A DNA stretch of 64,000 nt from Nitzschia sp. pyKryTriq1 (taxonomy: Eukaryota > Bacillariophyta > Bacillariophyceae > Bacillariales > Bacillariaceae), in the NCBI GenBank assembly GCA_956465555.1, contig OY101119.1:1908629-1972628 (forward strand). The letters run 5' to 3'. Made by a program: the position numbers and the translations under genes. The notes below the pieces were generated by a model. That model was given only the letters and a program-made list of their open reading frames with translations, searched no databases and had not been told where the DNA came from. This document shows positions 1-10,262 of the stretch, in pieces (the first letter of the stretch is position 1; every line of letters begins with the position of its first letter).

Positions 1-1240
1 TTCATCCTTGCTGGGACTCGGTGATATTGTCTGTAAGTCATGCATTTGTGGATCAGCTCACGATTCAACCAAATGGTCTCCATCCTGTTCATATCTAACC
101 CTCTTTCTTCAATATTTGGCAGTACCGGGATACCTTATTGCATTCTGCGCTCGACTTGACGAGGCTAAACGAATCGTAGGCAAGCACACAAGCAAAGAAA
201 TGGACTACCCAGAAAGATGGTACCAGGGATACTTTTTCTGGCTCATGGTAGCATATGGTATTGGCTTGGCGTTGGCGTTTGTGGCCTTTGGTGTTTCGGA
301 AGTCGGCCAACCAGCTCTCCTCTATTTGGTGCCCTGCTGTTTGGGTATGATCGCAATCGTTGGAAGAAAGGAGCTTGGGAATCTTTGGACAGGCGCTCGA
401 GCGATTCGGCTCGCGGAGAAACTCAAGACTAAATGTGAACGCGCCTGGGGAAAAGAGAAAATGAGACGACAAGTCGCCAAACTCAAGAGAGAACGTGGTG
501 AGAGAGAAGGCTCCGAAGGAGCGAGTGCCTATCGTTCAAGCCGAAACGGATCACAAGAACAGCGATTATCTGGTAGAGGAGGACGGAGTTCTAATGGAAG
601 AGGAGGAGGTCGTGATGGAGGCCGAGGTAGAGGAAGGGGAGGACTTGGACAGAGCGAGAGAAGTGGCTCGGCTCGCGGAAATGGGGCCTCACGTGTAGGC
701 TCCAGCAAACGAGATTCCACAAGGTCGAGGTCACCAAGTGCACTAAAGAGTCCTCAGAACGGGGTCGCCACCAAGCGCGAGTCCTCAAAGTTGGCTAGCC
801 CGACAAAGCAAAGAGGCGAAAGCTCGCCTGGGAGATACACCGCTACCTTGGATGGCAGCCCTTCGCCAAGGAAAGCTCTCTCGAACAGAGTATCCAATCG
901 AAAGTCACTACCTGCCCAACTTGATCTTGACGACGATGAAATCGGACAAAGACCCAAGGAGAATTCTATTCGCTTTGGGGATCCAAAGTGCCTCGGGTCG
1001 AAGCATTTGCGAACAGTGGTCAAACGAGAGCTAAAAACCGATCCAGAAGCAGAGTTCAGCAGTACAATCTTCAAGACAGTGACAAATCGACTTGGAGACA
1101 GGAGTTTTTTGATCTCCGATGGCAACGAAGGCTGGAGAGAATCTACAAAAACCGAGACGAAAAGAGAGATCTCCAAAATTTACAACGCAGAAAAATCGAA
1201 GCTTCAGGCTAGTAGTAAGGGCAAACGTCACAGTGTCTAA
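1..1240 (+). CDS. Signal peptide peptidase-like GxGD aspartyl protease, C-terminal part (5' end outside window)
   Basis: Intramembrane aspartyl protease that cleaves transmembrane segments, normally in ER or Golgi membranes. Exon 1 (to 32) encodes LLGLGDIV, the second catalytic Asp motif. An intron 33-122 (GTAAGT...CAG, 90 bp, in frame) joins it to LPGYLIAFCARLDEA, the usual family continuation. A membrane segment follows, then QPALLYLVP (the PAL motif, about 311-337) and a last hydrophobic stretch. After about 430 comes a basic tail of roughly 270 residues, rich in RG, RGG, SR and KR, ending at 1240; family members usually have a short tail. The first catalytic Asp (YD motif) lies upstream of the window. 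The frame stays open through the tail, so it is probably translated, but I see no domain in it. Confidence 0.8.
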   Translation, partial: SSLLGLGDIVCKSCICGSAHDSTKWSPSCSYLTLFLQYLAVPGYLIAFCARLDEAKRIVGKHTSKEMDYPERWYQGYFFWLMVAYGIGLALAFVAFGVSEVGQPALLYLVPCCLGMIAIVGRKELGNLWTGARAIRLAEKLKTKCERAWGKEKMRRQVAKLKRERGEREGSEGASAYRSSRNGSQEQRLSGRGGRSSNGRGGGRDGGRGRGRGGLGQSERSGSARGNGASRVGSSKRDSTRSRSPSALKSPQNGVATKRESSKLASPTKQRGESSPGRYTATLDGSPSPRKALSNRVSNRKSLPAQLDLDDDEIGQRPKENSIRFGDPKCLGSKHLRTVVKRELKTDPEAEFSSTIFKTVTNRLGDRSFLISDGNEGWRESTKTETKREISKIYNAEKSKLQASSKGKRHSV

Positions 1241-1710
1241 TATCAAGTTGGAAATAAGCGGACGATTCTCGATGGAAATTACGCTCCAGATACGATAATC
1301 TCAATCGCTAGAACTGTTGCTACTAGTTCTTTCTATTACTCTCTACTAGCCAGAGTAGTAAGACTTTGTTGCTGTGAAGGAGAGTATCATGCCATTTCGA
1401 AGCCGTATTCTGGACTAGTAGTAGCCTTATATTTTAGTCTAGTAGTAGAGTAAGCTAAGCTAAAGCAGGGTAAAAGTGCAGAGTAGTGCAGAACTTTCGA
1501 TTTGATTAACTCGAGCACAGCCTTCATCAAATCCTTGATGATGGATATTTTCTCCACTCAGAATCCTTACCACTCAATAGCACTATGAATACAATCTTTC
1601 AACTCTGCCAACACACACGAGTTGATATTATTACACCGATAAGAAGAGATAGCGAGAAAAACGTTCTTCTGATCGAACCTATTATCAGAAACGACCATAC
1701 TACTGAAAAT
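1241..1710. other. Intergenic, AT- and CTA/TAG-rich
   Basis: No gene seen. Contains several tactagt/agtagta runs (1320-1450). An upstream in-frame ATG at 1585 for the next gene falls here, but its extra 42 residues do not look like a targeting sequence. Confidence 0.5.
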
Positions 1711-2559
1711 ATGAATTGGTCGAAAGGACTGGTAATCTCATCTTTTTTACTGCTCGTCCAAAGTTTCGAGGGGTTAGCTTTAGATCTGAAAAATCTTCAA
1801 AGACTCAACACAAATCCAAACCCTGCCGGAGATACTGATCCTCTTGGTACCTTGCTGTCAAATGAACAATGTGAAAGCTCCGCGTCGAGAAGAGCGCTTT
1901 GCGCTTCAGCAGCCGCTGCAGTCCTCCCACTGATAGCTCCAACAACTGTAGCAGCCAATTCAGAGACAGTGACACCGCTAAAGTCTTTCCAAGTAGAAAT
2001 GGAAGTGGCGCTCGACGAGGTACAGACGGGAAAGATCATTATCGAAGTTAAGCCTGAGTGGGCTCCTCTCGCAGCAGAGCGTTTTGAACAGCTTCTTGGG
2101 GACGACTACTTCACAAACGCAAAATTTTTTCGGGTCCTTCCTAACTATGTTGCGCAGTTTGGAATCGCGGCGAGCCCGGAAGTGAACAAGAAGTGGATGT
2201 TTGACAAATCCAAAGCATTGAACGACGAGCCAAGATTGCAACCCAACAAGAAAGGCACATTGTCTTTCGCTAGTTCAGGAAAGAATTCACGACAGACACA
2301 GATTTTCATCAATTTATCAAACAACGACGGCCCGCCAAATTTCTTGGATGCTCAAGGATTTGTACCATTCGCTCGAGTTATCAAAGGGATGGACGACATC
2401 GTTCCAAAATTGTATAGTGGATACGGCATCATGGAGTCGGCCACAGCTGGAATGGCTGGGTCAGTCAACCAAGGAAAGGCAGCTTACTATGGGAATGAAT
2501 ACCTCGAGGCTCTGTTTCCAAAGCTTTCAACAATACAGAAAGTAACAAGGATGAACTAA
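1711..2559 (+). CDS. Cyclophilin-type peptidyl-prolyl isomerase, probable thylakoid lumen protein
   Basis: Protein-folding cis-trans prolyl isomerase of 282 residues. I chose the ATG at 1711 because it begins a clean signal peptide (MNWSKGLVISSFLLLVQSFEG). A plastid transit-like stretch follows, then a second hydrophobic signal after a twin Arg (SRRALCASAAAAVLPLIAP ending in TVAANS), which suggests a three-part ER, stroma and lumen address. The cyclophilin domain covers about residues 90-255: FFRVLPNYVAQFGI matches the active-site Arg and Gln strand, then GTLSFASSGKNSRQTQIFIN and FLDAQGFVPFARV. The active-site Arg and Gln are kept; the positions of the human CypA Trp121 and His126 appear to be Phe and Gly, as in divergent lumen forms. 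Activity is inferred. Confidence 0.85.
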   Translation: MNWSKGLVISSFLLLVQSFEGLALDLKNLQRLNTNPNPAGDTDPLGTLLSNEQCESSASRRALCASAAAAVLPLIAPTTVAANSETVTPLKSFQVEMEVALDEVQTGKIIIEVKPEWAPLAAERFEQLLGDDYFTNAKFFRVLPNYVAQFGIAASPEVNKKWMFDKSKALNDEPRLQPNKKGTLSFASSGKNSRQTQIFINLSNNDGPPNFLDAQGFVPFARVIKGMDDIVPKLYSGYGIMESATAGMAGSVNQGKAAYYGNEYLEALFPKLSTIQKVTRMN

Positions 2560-3251
2560 GAACGGACTTGATTGGAATTGGAGCAGTGGGGAGATATTGA
2601 GGGCTTTACCAAGACGCGCTGGTATGTTGGTCCTTATCACTATTTTTCTCTCTCTAGAGAGTATAGATCTCTACTTTGTATCTAAATTAGACAGAGCACT
2701 TTTTCGCTGCTTTACGATATATTTTTACAAGTAGATTTCTTTCCCACATAGCATATGCATTTATTTCGAACTTTGGTGGGTTTCAGTCTACTCCTTTGCT
2801 TGATTGAGTTCTGGAAAGTCTACTCCTTTGCTTTTGATTGAGTTCTGCCTGGAAAGTCTCGTACTCGTACCTACCAGCAAGCGGATACAACTACTGTACA
2901 GGAAAAATCTATTTGGAAGTGAAGTTGCGAGGAGTCGTAAACTTGCAGTTGAACCCGCTGAAGAATCTTGCGACTGCCAAACTTATGGTTACTTAAACTG
3001 AAATATTATATACGGAGCTGAATAAATAAATATTTACCAGAATGTCGCATACGACTGAATATCGGCTTCCGGGCAGTTTAGTTTTATTTATCTGGCTTTG
3101 ATTGTTCGACGTGAAAAATCTGAAAGACGTCCCACTTTTTCTTTTGTGCTCAAGATGGAAAAGACAACAAACCTCCTGAACGGTACGAACAGACACTTTT
3201 TTCAAGTAGTCTATATATTTTGCGTTTCACACAGGGTGCGAGATTTCTACC
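2560..3251. other. Intergenic
   Basis: No gene supported. An imperfect direct repeat of 'tctactcctttgcttgattgagttctg' type lies at about 2789-2850. The short open frames here have no family resemblance. Confidence 0.5.
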
Positions 3252-4178
3252 ATGACTGTGACAGACCCGAAGACTTCACCATGCAACGTTGTCCGACCCA
3301 CGGGATCTCCACCAGGGTACGAATACTACAACAACAGTTCTTTGGAGTATTGTACTCCCCCAAGGACGGACAAATCATCCCATCGCAACCACTACTGGTG
3401 TAGGTATGGATATGACAGTGCTCCAGCATATGAGGGTGAATTCCACTATCCCCGACCTTCATCCTATTCTTATCGCTACCACAGCTACTGGGAGCCTCCT
3501 ACTCATCGAGGAGAGCCGATGAGAACTCCGTGGCCTCCTGGCGTTCCAGGGCACCACCCTCCCCAGAGTTATAATGGGAGCAATCCTGTTTATGCTAGCT
3601 CCAACGGCACCAAAGCCCATAACATAGATCCATCACCATGGCTGCCGAGTGATTCCATTCCAGCGCCACCTTGTCAGGCTCCTCCAGCCAACGTCACCCC
3701 CACAAAGAAGTCACGCCAAGAAGACTTGCAAGAAGATGATTACCCAGGCAACACGCCAGACGATCTCATTTTAGAACTCCAAGACCATGATATTGTTTGC
3801 GGAAGAGGCGCGCCTGTCAACTGGCAAAAGGGCAACCAGTTCTTTCGCGACTTGATTGTCGAGCATCAAACCGAGTACTTGTGCTCGAAGCGTATCGATA
3901 AGCCCAAGATTGCCACGGAGGTGATGGGAATGATCAAATCGAATGGCGGAAGGTTTGTAAGGCGTGTCAAGTCCTCGTATGGTGGACGATTTGGATGGGA
4001 AGAAATCCCCGAAAAGCGAGCCTACGAGAAGGTGTGCCAAGCTCTCCGAGAAGGTGCCCCCGAACTCCGTCGGAAGATGCTTGCTTCGTCCGGTCAGTTG
4101 CGACTGCACTTGGACGAGCTCTCGGCGACCTTGTTGGACAAGGAAAATTATAGAACAGAGGACAGCCACCACAAGTAG
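3252..4178 (+). CDS. DUF6824 domain protein
   Basis: 308 residues, ATG in good context (accATGa). Residues 1-165 are low complexity, rich in Pro, Tyr, Ser, His and Asn. Residues about 176-280 form a DUF6824 domain: DHDIVCGRG start motif, then NQFFRDLIVEH, the KPKIATEVMGMI helix and GGRFVRR. This domain is strongly expanded in diatoms and often sits in putative nuclear or regulatory proteins; its biochemical role is unknown. The gene ends convergent with the WD40 gene that follows. No intron is needed. Function is not assigned. Confidence 0.75.
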   Translation: MTVTDPKTSPCNVVRPTGSPPGYEYYNNSSLEYCTPPRTDKSSHRNHYWCRYGYDSAPAYEGEFHYPRPSSYSYRYHSYWEPPTHRGEPMRTPWPPGVPGHHPPQSYNGSNPVYASSNGTKAHNIDPSPWLPSDSIPAPPCQAPPANVTPTKKSRQEDLQEDDYPGNTPDDLILELQDHDIVCGRGAPVNWQKGNQFFRDLIVEHQTEYLCSKRIDKPKIATEVMGMIKSNGGRFVRRVKSSYGGRFGWEEIPEKRAYEKVCQALREGAPELRRKMLASSGQLRLHLDELSATLLDKENYRTEDSHHK

Positions 4179-4329
4179 AGATTCTGGCCACCGATATATT
4201 CGTGTAGATGCATCTGGCGGCATGTTGATAGGGACACGACTCGTCTTTTGATGGTCATAATAGTAGAACGAGAGAGCCATGCTTAGTATCTGCTCTCAGA
4301 AAGCACACACGATGCAGTACAGCGGGTGC

Positions 4330-5472
4330 TTATTCCCAAAAGAACTGACTCGAATCATGCGACCATACTGTTGTCGTCTCATCGTAGCTTGCAGTGACGA
4401 TGACAGAGGAGATCTTAGGATGGGTCGCAATCGAACATGTTGGACGACCGGGGGACACTACCAGCGCCTGAACTCGGGTGGCTTTTACCAGGTCACTTAA
4501 GACACAAGTTCCGTCTTCACTCGCACTGACAATGGTAGAATCGTTGGCCAGAATCCCCACTCCCAACCCATAGTTGCCTGCCTTGTGCCCAGTATATGTA
4601 TTCAAAAGTTCTCCAGAGTCCACTTGTAACAATCGAATCGTTCCGTCCAAGCAGGAAACCACCAAACATTCCCCATCTTTAGTCGGAGCCATGCTAGTTA
4701 TTGGGGAGCCACAGTCATCCGAATCCACAAGCCCCCTACGTAAATCATACGTTCTGACTACGCCGTCTACGGAAGCAGTTCGTATTTTTGCTTCATTCAT
4801 GCTACTACCAGAGCCGTCGTCCTCACATTGTACCACGTGCACATCGGTTACAGAATCCTTGGCATCTTTCAGGACTTGGATCGGTTTGTAATCCGAGCTA
4901 CGCCCGTCCCAAATGGCAACCGTCCCGTCATACGAGGCAGACAAGTAGGCCTCAGCATGCCGGGCAGCTGCTACAGCATTGATAGTCCCCGAATGATGCC
5001 CTTGTAATCGGCGTTTGAGTTGTTGTGTAATCAAATCCGAAATCACCAAAGTCTTTTGCGAGGCAGCAACAAGCACTTGGGCAGCCGTCCGAGACTCTGT
5101 AGTGGTTACCGACGTGATTGCATGGGTATATCCAGAAGTATAAGTTTGAATGGGCATGGCCGGTGGAGGACGCTCAGCGGAATGTGCTTGGGACATGGGG
5201 AAGGCAGGATCGTATCGAAAAGGATTCCATAGTCTGACGGTCCGATCATGTCCTCCAGTCAAGCAATACTTTCCGTCGGCTGTCAACAACGGGTATACGG
5301 AGAGTTGTTATGACTTTGTTCCGAGAGGTACCATGGCTCACAGATGATATAAACACAAATCTAACTTACGTGTAAATATGACGGTCTCGACGGGCCCATC
5401 ATGCCCAATGAGACTCGACGAGGGAACCAAAGGCAAAGATGACGGCACATTCTCGTGATATAAGGCTCTCAT
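4330..5472 (-). CDS. WD40 repeat protein, WDR83/MORG1-like
   Basis: Beta-propeller scaffold of about 350 residues. Exon 1 is 5472-5370 (start MRALYHENVP) and encodes the first repeat's LIGHDGPVETVIFT. Intron 5369-5280 (GTAAGTT...CAG, 90 bp). Exon 2 is 5279-4330 and continues PDGKYCLTGGHDRTVRLWNP. Repeats end in RLWNP, AIWDG, RTYDLRR, RLLQVDSGELLNTYTGH and TTVWSH. The segment SGELLNTYTGHKAGNYGLG followed by ASEDGTCVLSDLV matches the MORG1/WDR83 pattern. Known homologues scaffold ERK signalling and associate with spliceosomes; which applies here is not shown. An alternative start lies further upstream (5769), but its extra sequence does not look like this family. Confidence 0.8.
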
Positions 5473-6056
5473 TCCTTTATCGGTGCCACATGGAATGCTA
5501 TACCATACGACTGGACCCGGATTTTTGGCGACAAGGATAGTTCTATTTTCGCCCACAACAAGCAAGGAGCAATGAAATTGAAAGCACAATGCACAACAGA
5601 TCTCATGATCTGCTACAGTATGACAAGATGACAGCTTCAACCGCCAGCAAAAAGGCAGCAAACAAAAACCAACAACGAAAACCACAAAAACTCCCACACA
5701 AATCAATGTTGAGGAGAAGTCGGACGAATCATCGTCAATAGTGTTTAGGTACTTACTTAGACCAAACATTTTCAGCTTGTCCGAGACTTTGGGGGCGTCA
5801 TTCCCTCGCTACCGTTACATGGCGTTTCCCTCCGATGGCGAACGACGGACTATCGCTTCTGCAAGCTTCCAGAGGCATCCGGCGCGCTGCGGGCACAGGC
5901 CGCGGGGTTTGGCCCGCAACGCGCAACGATGATGAAGGAGATCAGCCCCCTCTCTATTATCCTTTTTGCGACCTAATTTCATTCATTCATTGTTGTTGCG
6001 CTGGAACATCTCAAGCGCCTTCATTGTTTGCTCGTTAGCTATTTCACAGAATCAGA
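5473..6056. promoter_or_regulatory. Divergent intergenic region between WD40 gene and proteasome gene
   Basis: 584 bp shared upstream region of two divergently transcribed genes, so it should hold both promoters. No TATA box or defined motif stands out; the stretch 5870-5930 is GC rich. Confidence 0.4.
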
Positions 6057-6857
6057 ATGGCTTCCTCAGGATCTGGTTACGATCTTTCCGCGTCCACGTT
6101 TAGCCCCGATGGACGCATCTTTCAAGTCGAATACGCCACCAAAGCGGTCGAAAATGCTGGCACTGTCCTGGGCATCAAATGCAAGGACGGTGTCGTCCTA
6201 GGCTGCGCCAAGCCTATGCTTCACAAGATGGTAGTCGCCACTACTGGTTCTTACAAGCGCATTCATACTTGCGACACTCACATCGGTGTAGCGAGTACAG
6301 GCTTTTTGCCCGATGCCCGTGTCTTGGTCCAGCGTACCGTGGAGGAGGCGGCCGACTGGCAAGAGCAATACGGTGGAAAGATCCCGCCGCATGTTCTAGG
6401 AGAACGGCTGGGAACTTATGTACACTACTTTACTCTGCATGGTGCCCTTCGTCCGTTTGGAGCCGCGGCCGTCATTGCCGGACGGGATGAAGATACAGAG
6501 GAGTGTGCCTTGTACATGGTGGAGCCCAATGGCGCCCCGTACAAGTACTATGGAGTGGCGACTGGCAAGGGCAAGCAAGCAGCCAAGACGGAGCTGGAGA
6601 AGTTGAATCTTCACAAGGAGCCTCTGTCGGTGGACGAAGCTGTCAAGCAAATTTTGAGAATCCTGCACTTGCTGCACCGGGAACAAAAGGATGCCAAGCC
6701 CATCGAGGTGGAAGTCAGCTGGATCTGCGAAGCAAGCGGATGGAAGCACATGGGTGTTCCCAAGGATGCTCTCAAGGCGGCAGAAGACTGGGCTAAAGAG
6801 CAATTAGAAGAGGAGGAAGAAGATGATGACGAAGACGAAATGGAAGAGGGAGACTAA
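6057..6857 (+). CDS. PSMA3: 20S proteasome subunit alpha type-3 (alpha-7)
   Basis: Structural alpha-ring subunit of the 20S proteasome, 266 residues, single exon. The N-terminus GSGYDLSASTFSPDGRIFQVE is the diagnostic proteasome alpha signature with the YDLSAS form of alpha-7 (PSMA3/PRE10). The fold covers residues 1-240. The C-terminal tail, EEEEEDDDEDEMEEGD, is the acidic tail typical of this subunit. No catalytic Thr is expected in alpha subunits. Start ATG at 6057 gives exactly the conserved N-terminus. Confidence 0.97.
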   Translation: MASSGSGYDLSASTFSPDGRIFQVEYATKAVENAGTVLGIKCKDGVVLGCAKPMLHKMVVATTGSYKRIHTCDTHIGVASTGFLPDARVLVQRTVEEAADWQEQYGGKIPPHVLGERLGTYVHYFTLHGALRPFGAAAVIAGRDEDTEECALYMVEPNGAPYKYYGVATGKGKQAAKTELEKLNLHKEPLSVDEAVKQILRILHLLHREQKDAKPIEVEVSWICEASGWKHMGVPKDALKAAEDWAKEQLEEEEEDDDEDEMEEGD

Positions 6858-7027
6858 ACTTAGGACTGCCACTACAGTACTTGCGTGAAGAAAGGCATAC
6901 ATACTCTAGAAAACCATCACCCAACAATCACGACTTTTTTCGTGTAGGCATCAGGCATCCTGTGCAATATAAAGCTCGGTGGCGATGTGACAGCAATGCA
7001 TTCTCTTCGATCTTCGAGGAAGGAGCC

Positions 7028-8623
7028 TTACTCCTTCTTCTCATCATCTCCGGGGAGTTCCTCCTTGAGCATGTCTTCAAAATCCTTTAGCAGAGCTGGA
7101 GCAGTTGGCACGTCCAATTTCAAGTCATCCAAGACACGGTGGAGACGGTCCACTCCCTTGGCCACTTGGTTTTCGGAAATAATGGCGTTCTTGACCAAAA
7201 AGCCAAACAGTGCCGCCATGGCATCGATTGAGGACTTTTGATGCTGGGTAGACAAGTCCTTGCCGTCTTGTTCCATGGAAATCTTGACGCCACGTTTGAC
7301 AAGTTCGTGAATGTAGTGCGCCGAGTCCAATTCCTTAACGCAGCGGGCGCACTCATCTAGCTCTCGGCTCATGAGGTATTCTGCGAGCAACTGGTCCATT
7401 GCGACCTTGAGCTCATCCACAGGGCGTCCATCCCCGGGACCCCAAACTCGTTCGAGACGAGCGGTACTATGCTCTCTTGTCAAAAGTGATATCGCCTTTT
7501 CGATCACAACCTCACCAGGTCTTTCATTATTTTGTTCCGATAAGTAGGCAGGGGGTAGCACCTCGTCTACGACCGCTCGGGCCAAGAAGTTTGCAACCAT
7601 GCTCTACATCACGACCCAGACAATCCAACATCAAAATTAGCAAAGAAAAAAGACGTCGCTCACTATCACCGCAGTCGTCTACTTACGCGAGCATCTGGGA
7701 CGTCCATCTGCAACTCATCCAAACCGTCCAATAGAATGTTGAACCCCTTCTCCATATCACTGTCGCTCAGCGGCTTGGGGTGCAAACACGTCAAGAGTCT
7801 GGAGACGAGTTCTCGCTCTCTCGGGTTTTTGTCCAAACTGACGGAAACGACCTTTTTGACTACGTCCGGATGGAATTCACGACACTGAAGCTCTTCTATC
7901 GACTGAATGACTTCGTCAGTATCACAAGAATCGAAATACTCCTGCAAAGCTTCGCCCACTTGCAGCTTGAACTCGGAGAGGGTCAGCATAGGACCGTACA
8001 CAGGTTTCCCTTCCGTCTCATGAAAGTTAAGAGTCGTAGGATCTTGGTGACTTCCCAATACATACGGGGCTTCCTCTTCGTTATAAAGAGGGTCCTTTTC
8101 GTCCAAGGGCTCACCCCTCTCGTCGTACCCAATGAGCTCGTCCTCCTTCCATTTTCCTTTTCCATGGCCGCCCTGCTTCTTGTTGCGAGAATCAAAGTTG
8201 CCAGTCTCTTTGGCATCCGTCTTTTTTCGAGTAATGTTGCGTTTGGCAGTACCCTCTTTGGTTTTGGTTTCATGCTCCTCCTCCTTAGTAGTAGTAGTTG
8301 TCACTTCGGGAGGCGGAGTGTTCTGCTTCAAAAACTTGGCTTGCGCCTGCGTTGAAACTGCCCGAACGCCTTCTCCACTGGGATTGTGAACTTTGCCCTG
8401 AAATAATTGTTGCAGTCGTTGAAAGAGTAAGTGAGAGGGATGAAAAAGATACCGGTATCGTGCAGTAGAGAAAAGATACCAGTACTGTCGGCATTCTTCG
8501 TGCGTGGTCCTGCGCACAGAGTTCGATTTTTCCACTCGACGACGAGAAGGATCGAAAGACCCGATGACCAAAACCTACCATCGTTTCAATGGTCACTTCG
8601 GAACGTTTTGCGTAATCTGCCAT
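7028..8623 (-). CDS. PDCD4: PDCD4-like protein with two MA3 domains
   Basis: Translation regulator expected to bind the helicase eIF4A. Three exons on the minus strand: 8623-8579 (MADYAKRSEVTIETM), 8397-7687 and 7603-7028, with introns 8578-8398 (181 bp) and 7686-7604 (83 bp). Total 443 residues, close to the usual length. The N-terminal third is charged and holds EGTAKRNITRK and GGHGKGKW, the PDCD4/MRF N-terminal RNA-binding-type motif. First MA3 domain: from about LSEFKLQVGEALQEYFDS through GLDELQMDVPDA. Second: PGEVVIEKAISLLTREH through the DDLKLDVPTAPALLKDF end motif. The two MA3 domains are split exactly by the last intron. Confidence 0.9.
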
Positions 8624-9748
8624 GCTTGTTTGCCGTTTGCTGTGTTAGGAATGATGTTGATTTATGCGTTAGTGCTGGACTTCAAGCTACCAAGACTCGA
8701 CTCGGTTGTTTCGCTCTGTAGTAAGACTCGGGTAACGAGAAGTTTATGAGTGCGATGGGAAGAGATCTTTTCTCTACGACCAGACTGGACAAGTACAGTA
8801 GACTACGGTACCTGGTACTCGTACGAAGAGATCATCATCATGATCGATGCATCAGCACGACGCACCGCGCGGCGAACGCTTGTTCCGTTGACAGCCTGCG
8901 TGTCAAAGCAGGCCGGGCTTTGAGCAGCGCTAGTAGCCAGTACGAACCGGTACTTGAACACGTACAGTAGCGTGCGACGAGCGACGAGCGACGAGCGACG
9001 AGCGGTGTGAGAGGGCTGCCTTTCAGTCCGCCAACTACAGTCTTGCTGCAGTACGTCCCGGGTACTGTACCGGCAAAAGGGACTGTACCAGCGTCCCCCG
9101 TACCGGTAGAGTTTGTACTGTACCGGCGCAGTACACTTTTCTACGCACGGCGAATGAGAAGGCCACCACGTTCCGAGAGGTCAAGACGAGCGACGTCCTC
9201 GAAAGAGAACCCCTCGCCAGAAGAATACAAGTACCGGTTCGGTCGTACTGTACCAGGTACCTGGTACTGTGGACCTGCCGTTGTGGGAAGATTAGATGAT
9301 TCAACCGACGACTAAACTGACGATGACAAGATGATGGATACGATCTTTGATGACGATAATAATTGATGATGATTCCCTCTTCCTCTTCAAGAAACTGCTG
9401 GGAAGATTGTATTTATACGTTTCTCAAGTCGTGCTTTCCGATAATCTCTCTCTGAAGGAGTTTCTTGAACACAAATACATGGAGAGCGCTATAAAATAAG
9501 ATGAAAAGGCATCAAATCAATAGCAGATACTGATTCAAAGAGGACTTCAGCTAAAAATGAAATAGGGATTGCTACTAGTTTCGGTCAAAGCTGCTTGCTG
9601 ATTGTATGGGAAGATTGGGGAATCGAAGATTCAACCCACTGAAACAGGTGTTGTCATCAATATAGTCGAACTTCGTCATGAGCCAATCCGTCTCCACTCT
9701 TCAGCTGTTGAGTCGCTGACCTACTCCCATCCCTTTTAGTGACGAATA
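8624..9748. other. Intergenic, GTAC-rich with a 7-bp tandem repeat
   Basis: About 1.1 kb between two minus-strand genes. Contains clustered gtac/accggt words (9050-9270) and no supported gene. Similar words 'gggaagatt...gattcaacc' recur near 9290 and 9610. Confidence 0.5.
8974..9004. repeat. 7-bp tandem repeat (gcgacga)n
   Basis: About four copies of gcgacga/acgagcg in a row. Simple tandem repeat, no function seen. Confidence 0.8.
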
Positions 9749-10262
9749 CTAGGGCATCGAACCGTCGTCAACCTCGGTCCACTTTCCTTTGCCTCCGGCA
9801 CCACCATGTTGCTTCTTCTCCTTTCTGAAATTGATAAAAAATAGTGTCAGATACGAATTCTCGTAACATAAGTCCTCTTTCTATGTTGGAGGCCCAACTC
9901 ACCTGCTGGGATCATGGTCGTGCTTCCTGGCAATATTTCTCTTCGCCGAACCTTCTTCAGTACGAGTTTCGGGGATGACACTTCGGCCCTTGTGGTGCTC
10001 TTCTCTGTAAATCATGGAAACACTATGGTTAGAGACCTGTTTATCTTCGATGGCGACTCTTGGCATAAACACTGCGGCTCGAACGGCGGGTAGCGCGGAC
10101 TGACGACTGACGACAGAGGATCCCGGGAGCATAGCACCTGGTACAGTCGTACTCCTCGGGTACCAGTAGCCCGTCTTGATCTCCGCGAGGCGCTTCGCGC
10201 TTCTGACCCCACACTGATGTCCATGGATGGAACCTTGTAACTTACTCCTTGGGATGTACCAT
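9749..10262 (-). CDS. 64-residue basic protein with the PDCD4/MRF N-terminal motif only
   Basis: Three small exons give one continuous 64-residue frame: 10262-10246 (MVHPKE), 10004-9903 and 9824-9749. Introns are 10245-10005 (GTAAGT...CAG, 241 bp) and 9902-9825 (GTGAGT...CAG, 78 bp). The protein contains EEGSAKRNIARK, then KEKKQHGGAGGKGKW and a short acidic end TEVDDGSMP. The same two motifs in the same order occur in the N-terminus of the PDCD4 gene about 1.1 kb downstream on the same strand (EGTAKRNITRK, GGHGKGKW), but here there is no MA3 domain. Three consistent splice junctions and preserved motifs argue for a real gene. Function is unknown; an RNA- or ribosome-binding role is only inferred from the motif. 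Confidence 0.7.

Noticed and set aside
754-1176. Minus-strand open frame of 140 residues
   Set aside because: Shadow of the RGG/RS tail of the signal peptide peptidase; no family resemblance.
1585-1710. Upstream ATG extension of the cyclophilin
   Set aside because: Adds 42 residues without targeting features and buries the signal peptide that begins at 1711.
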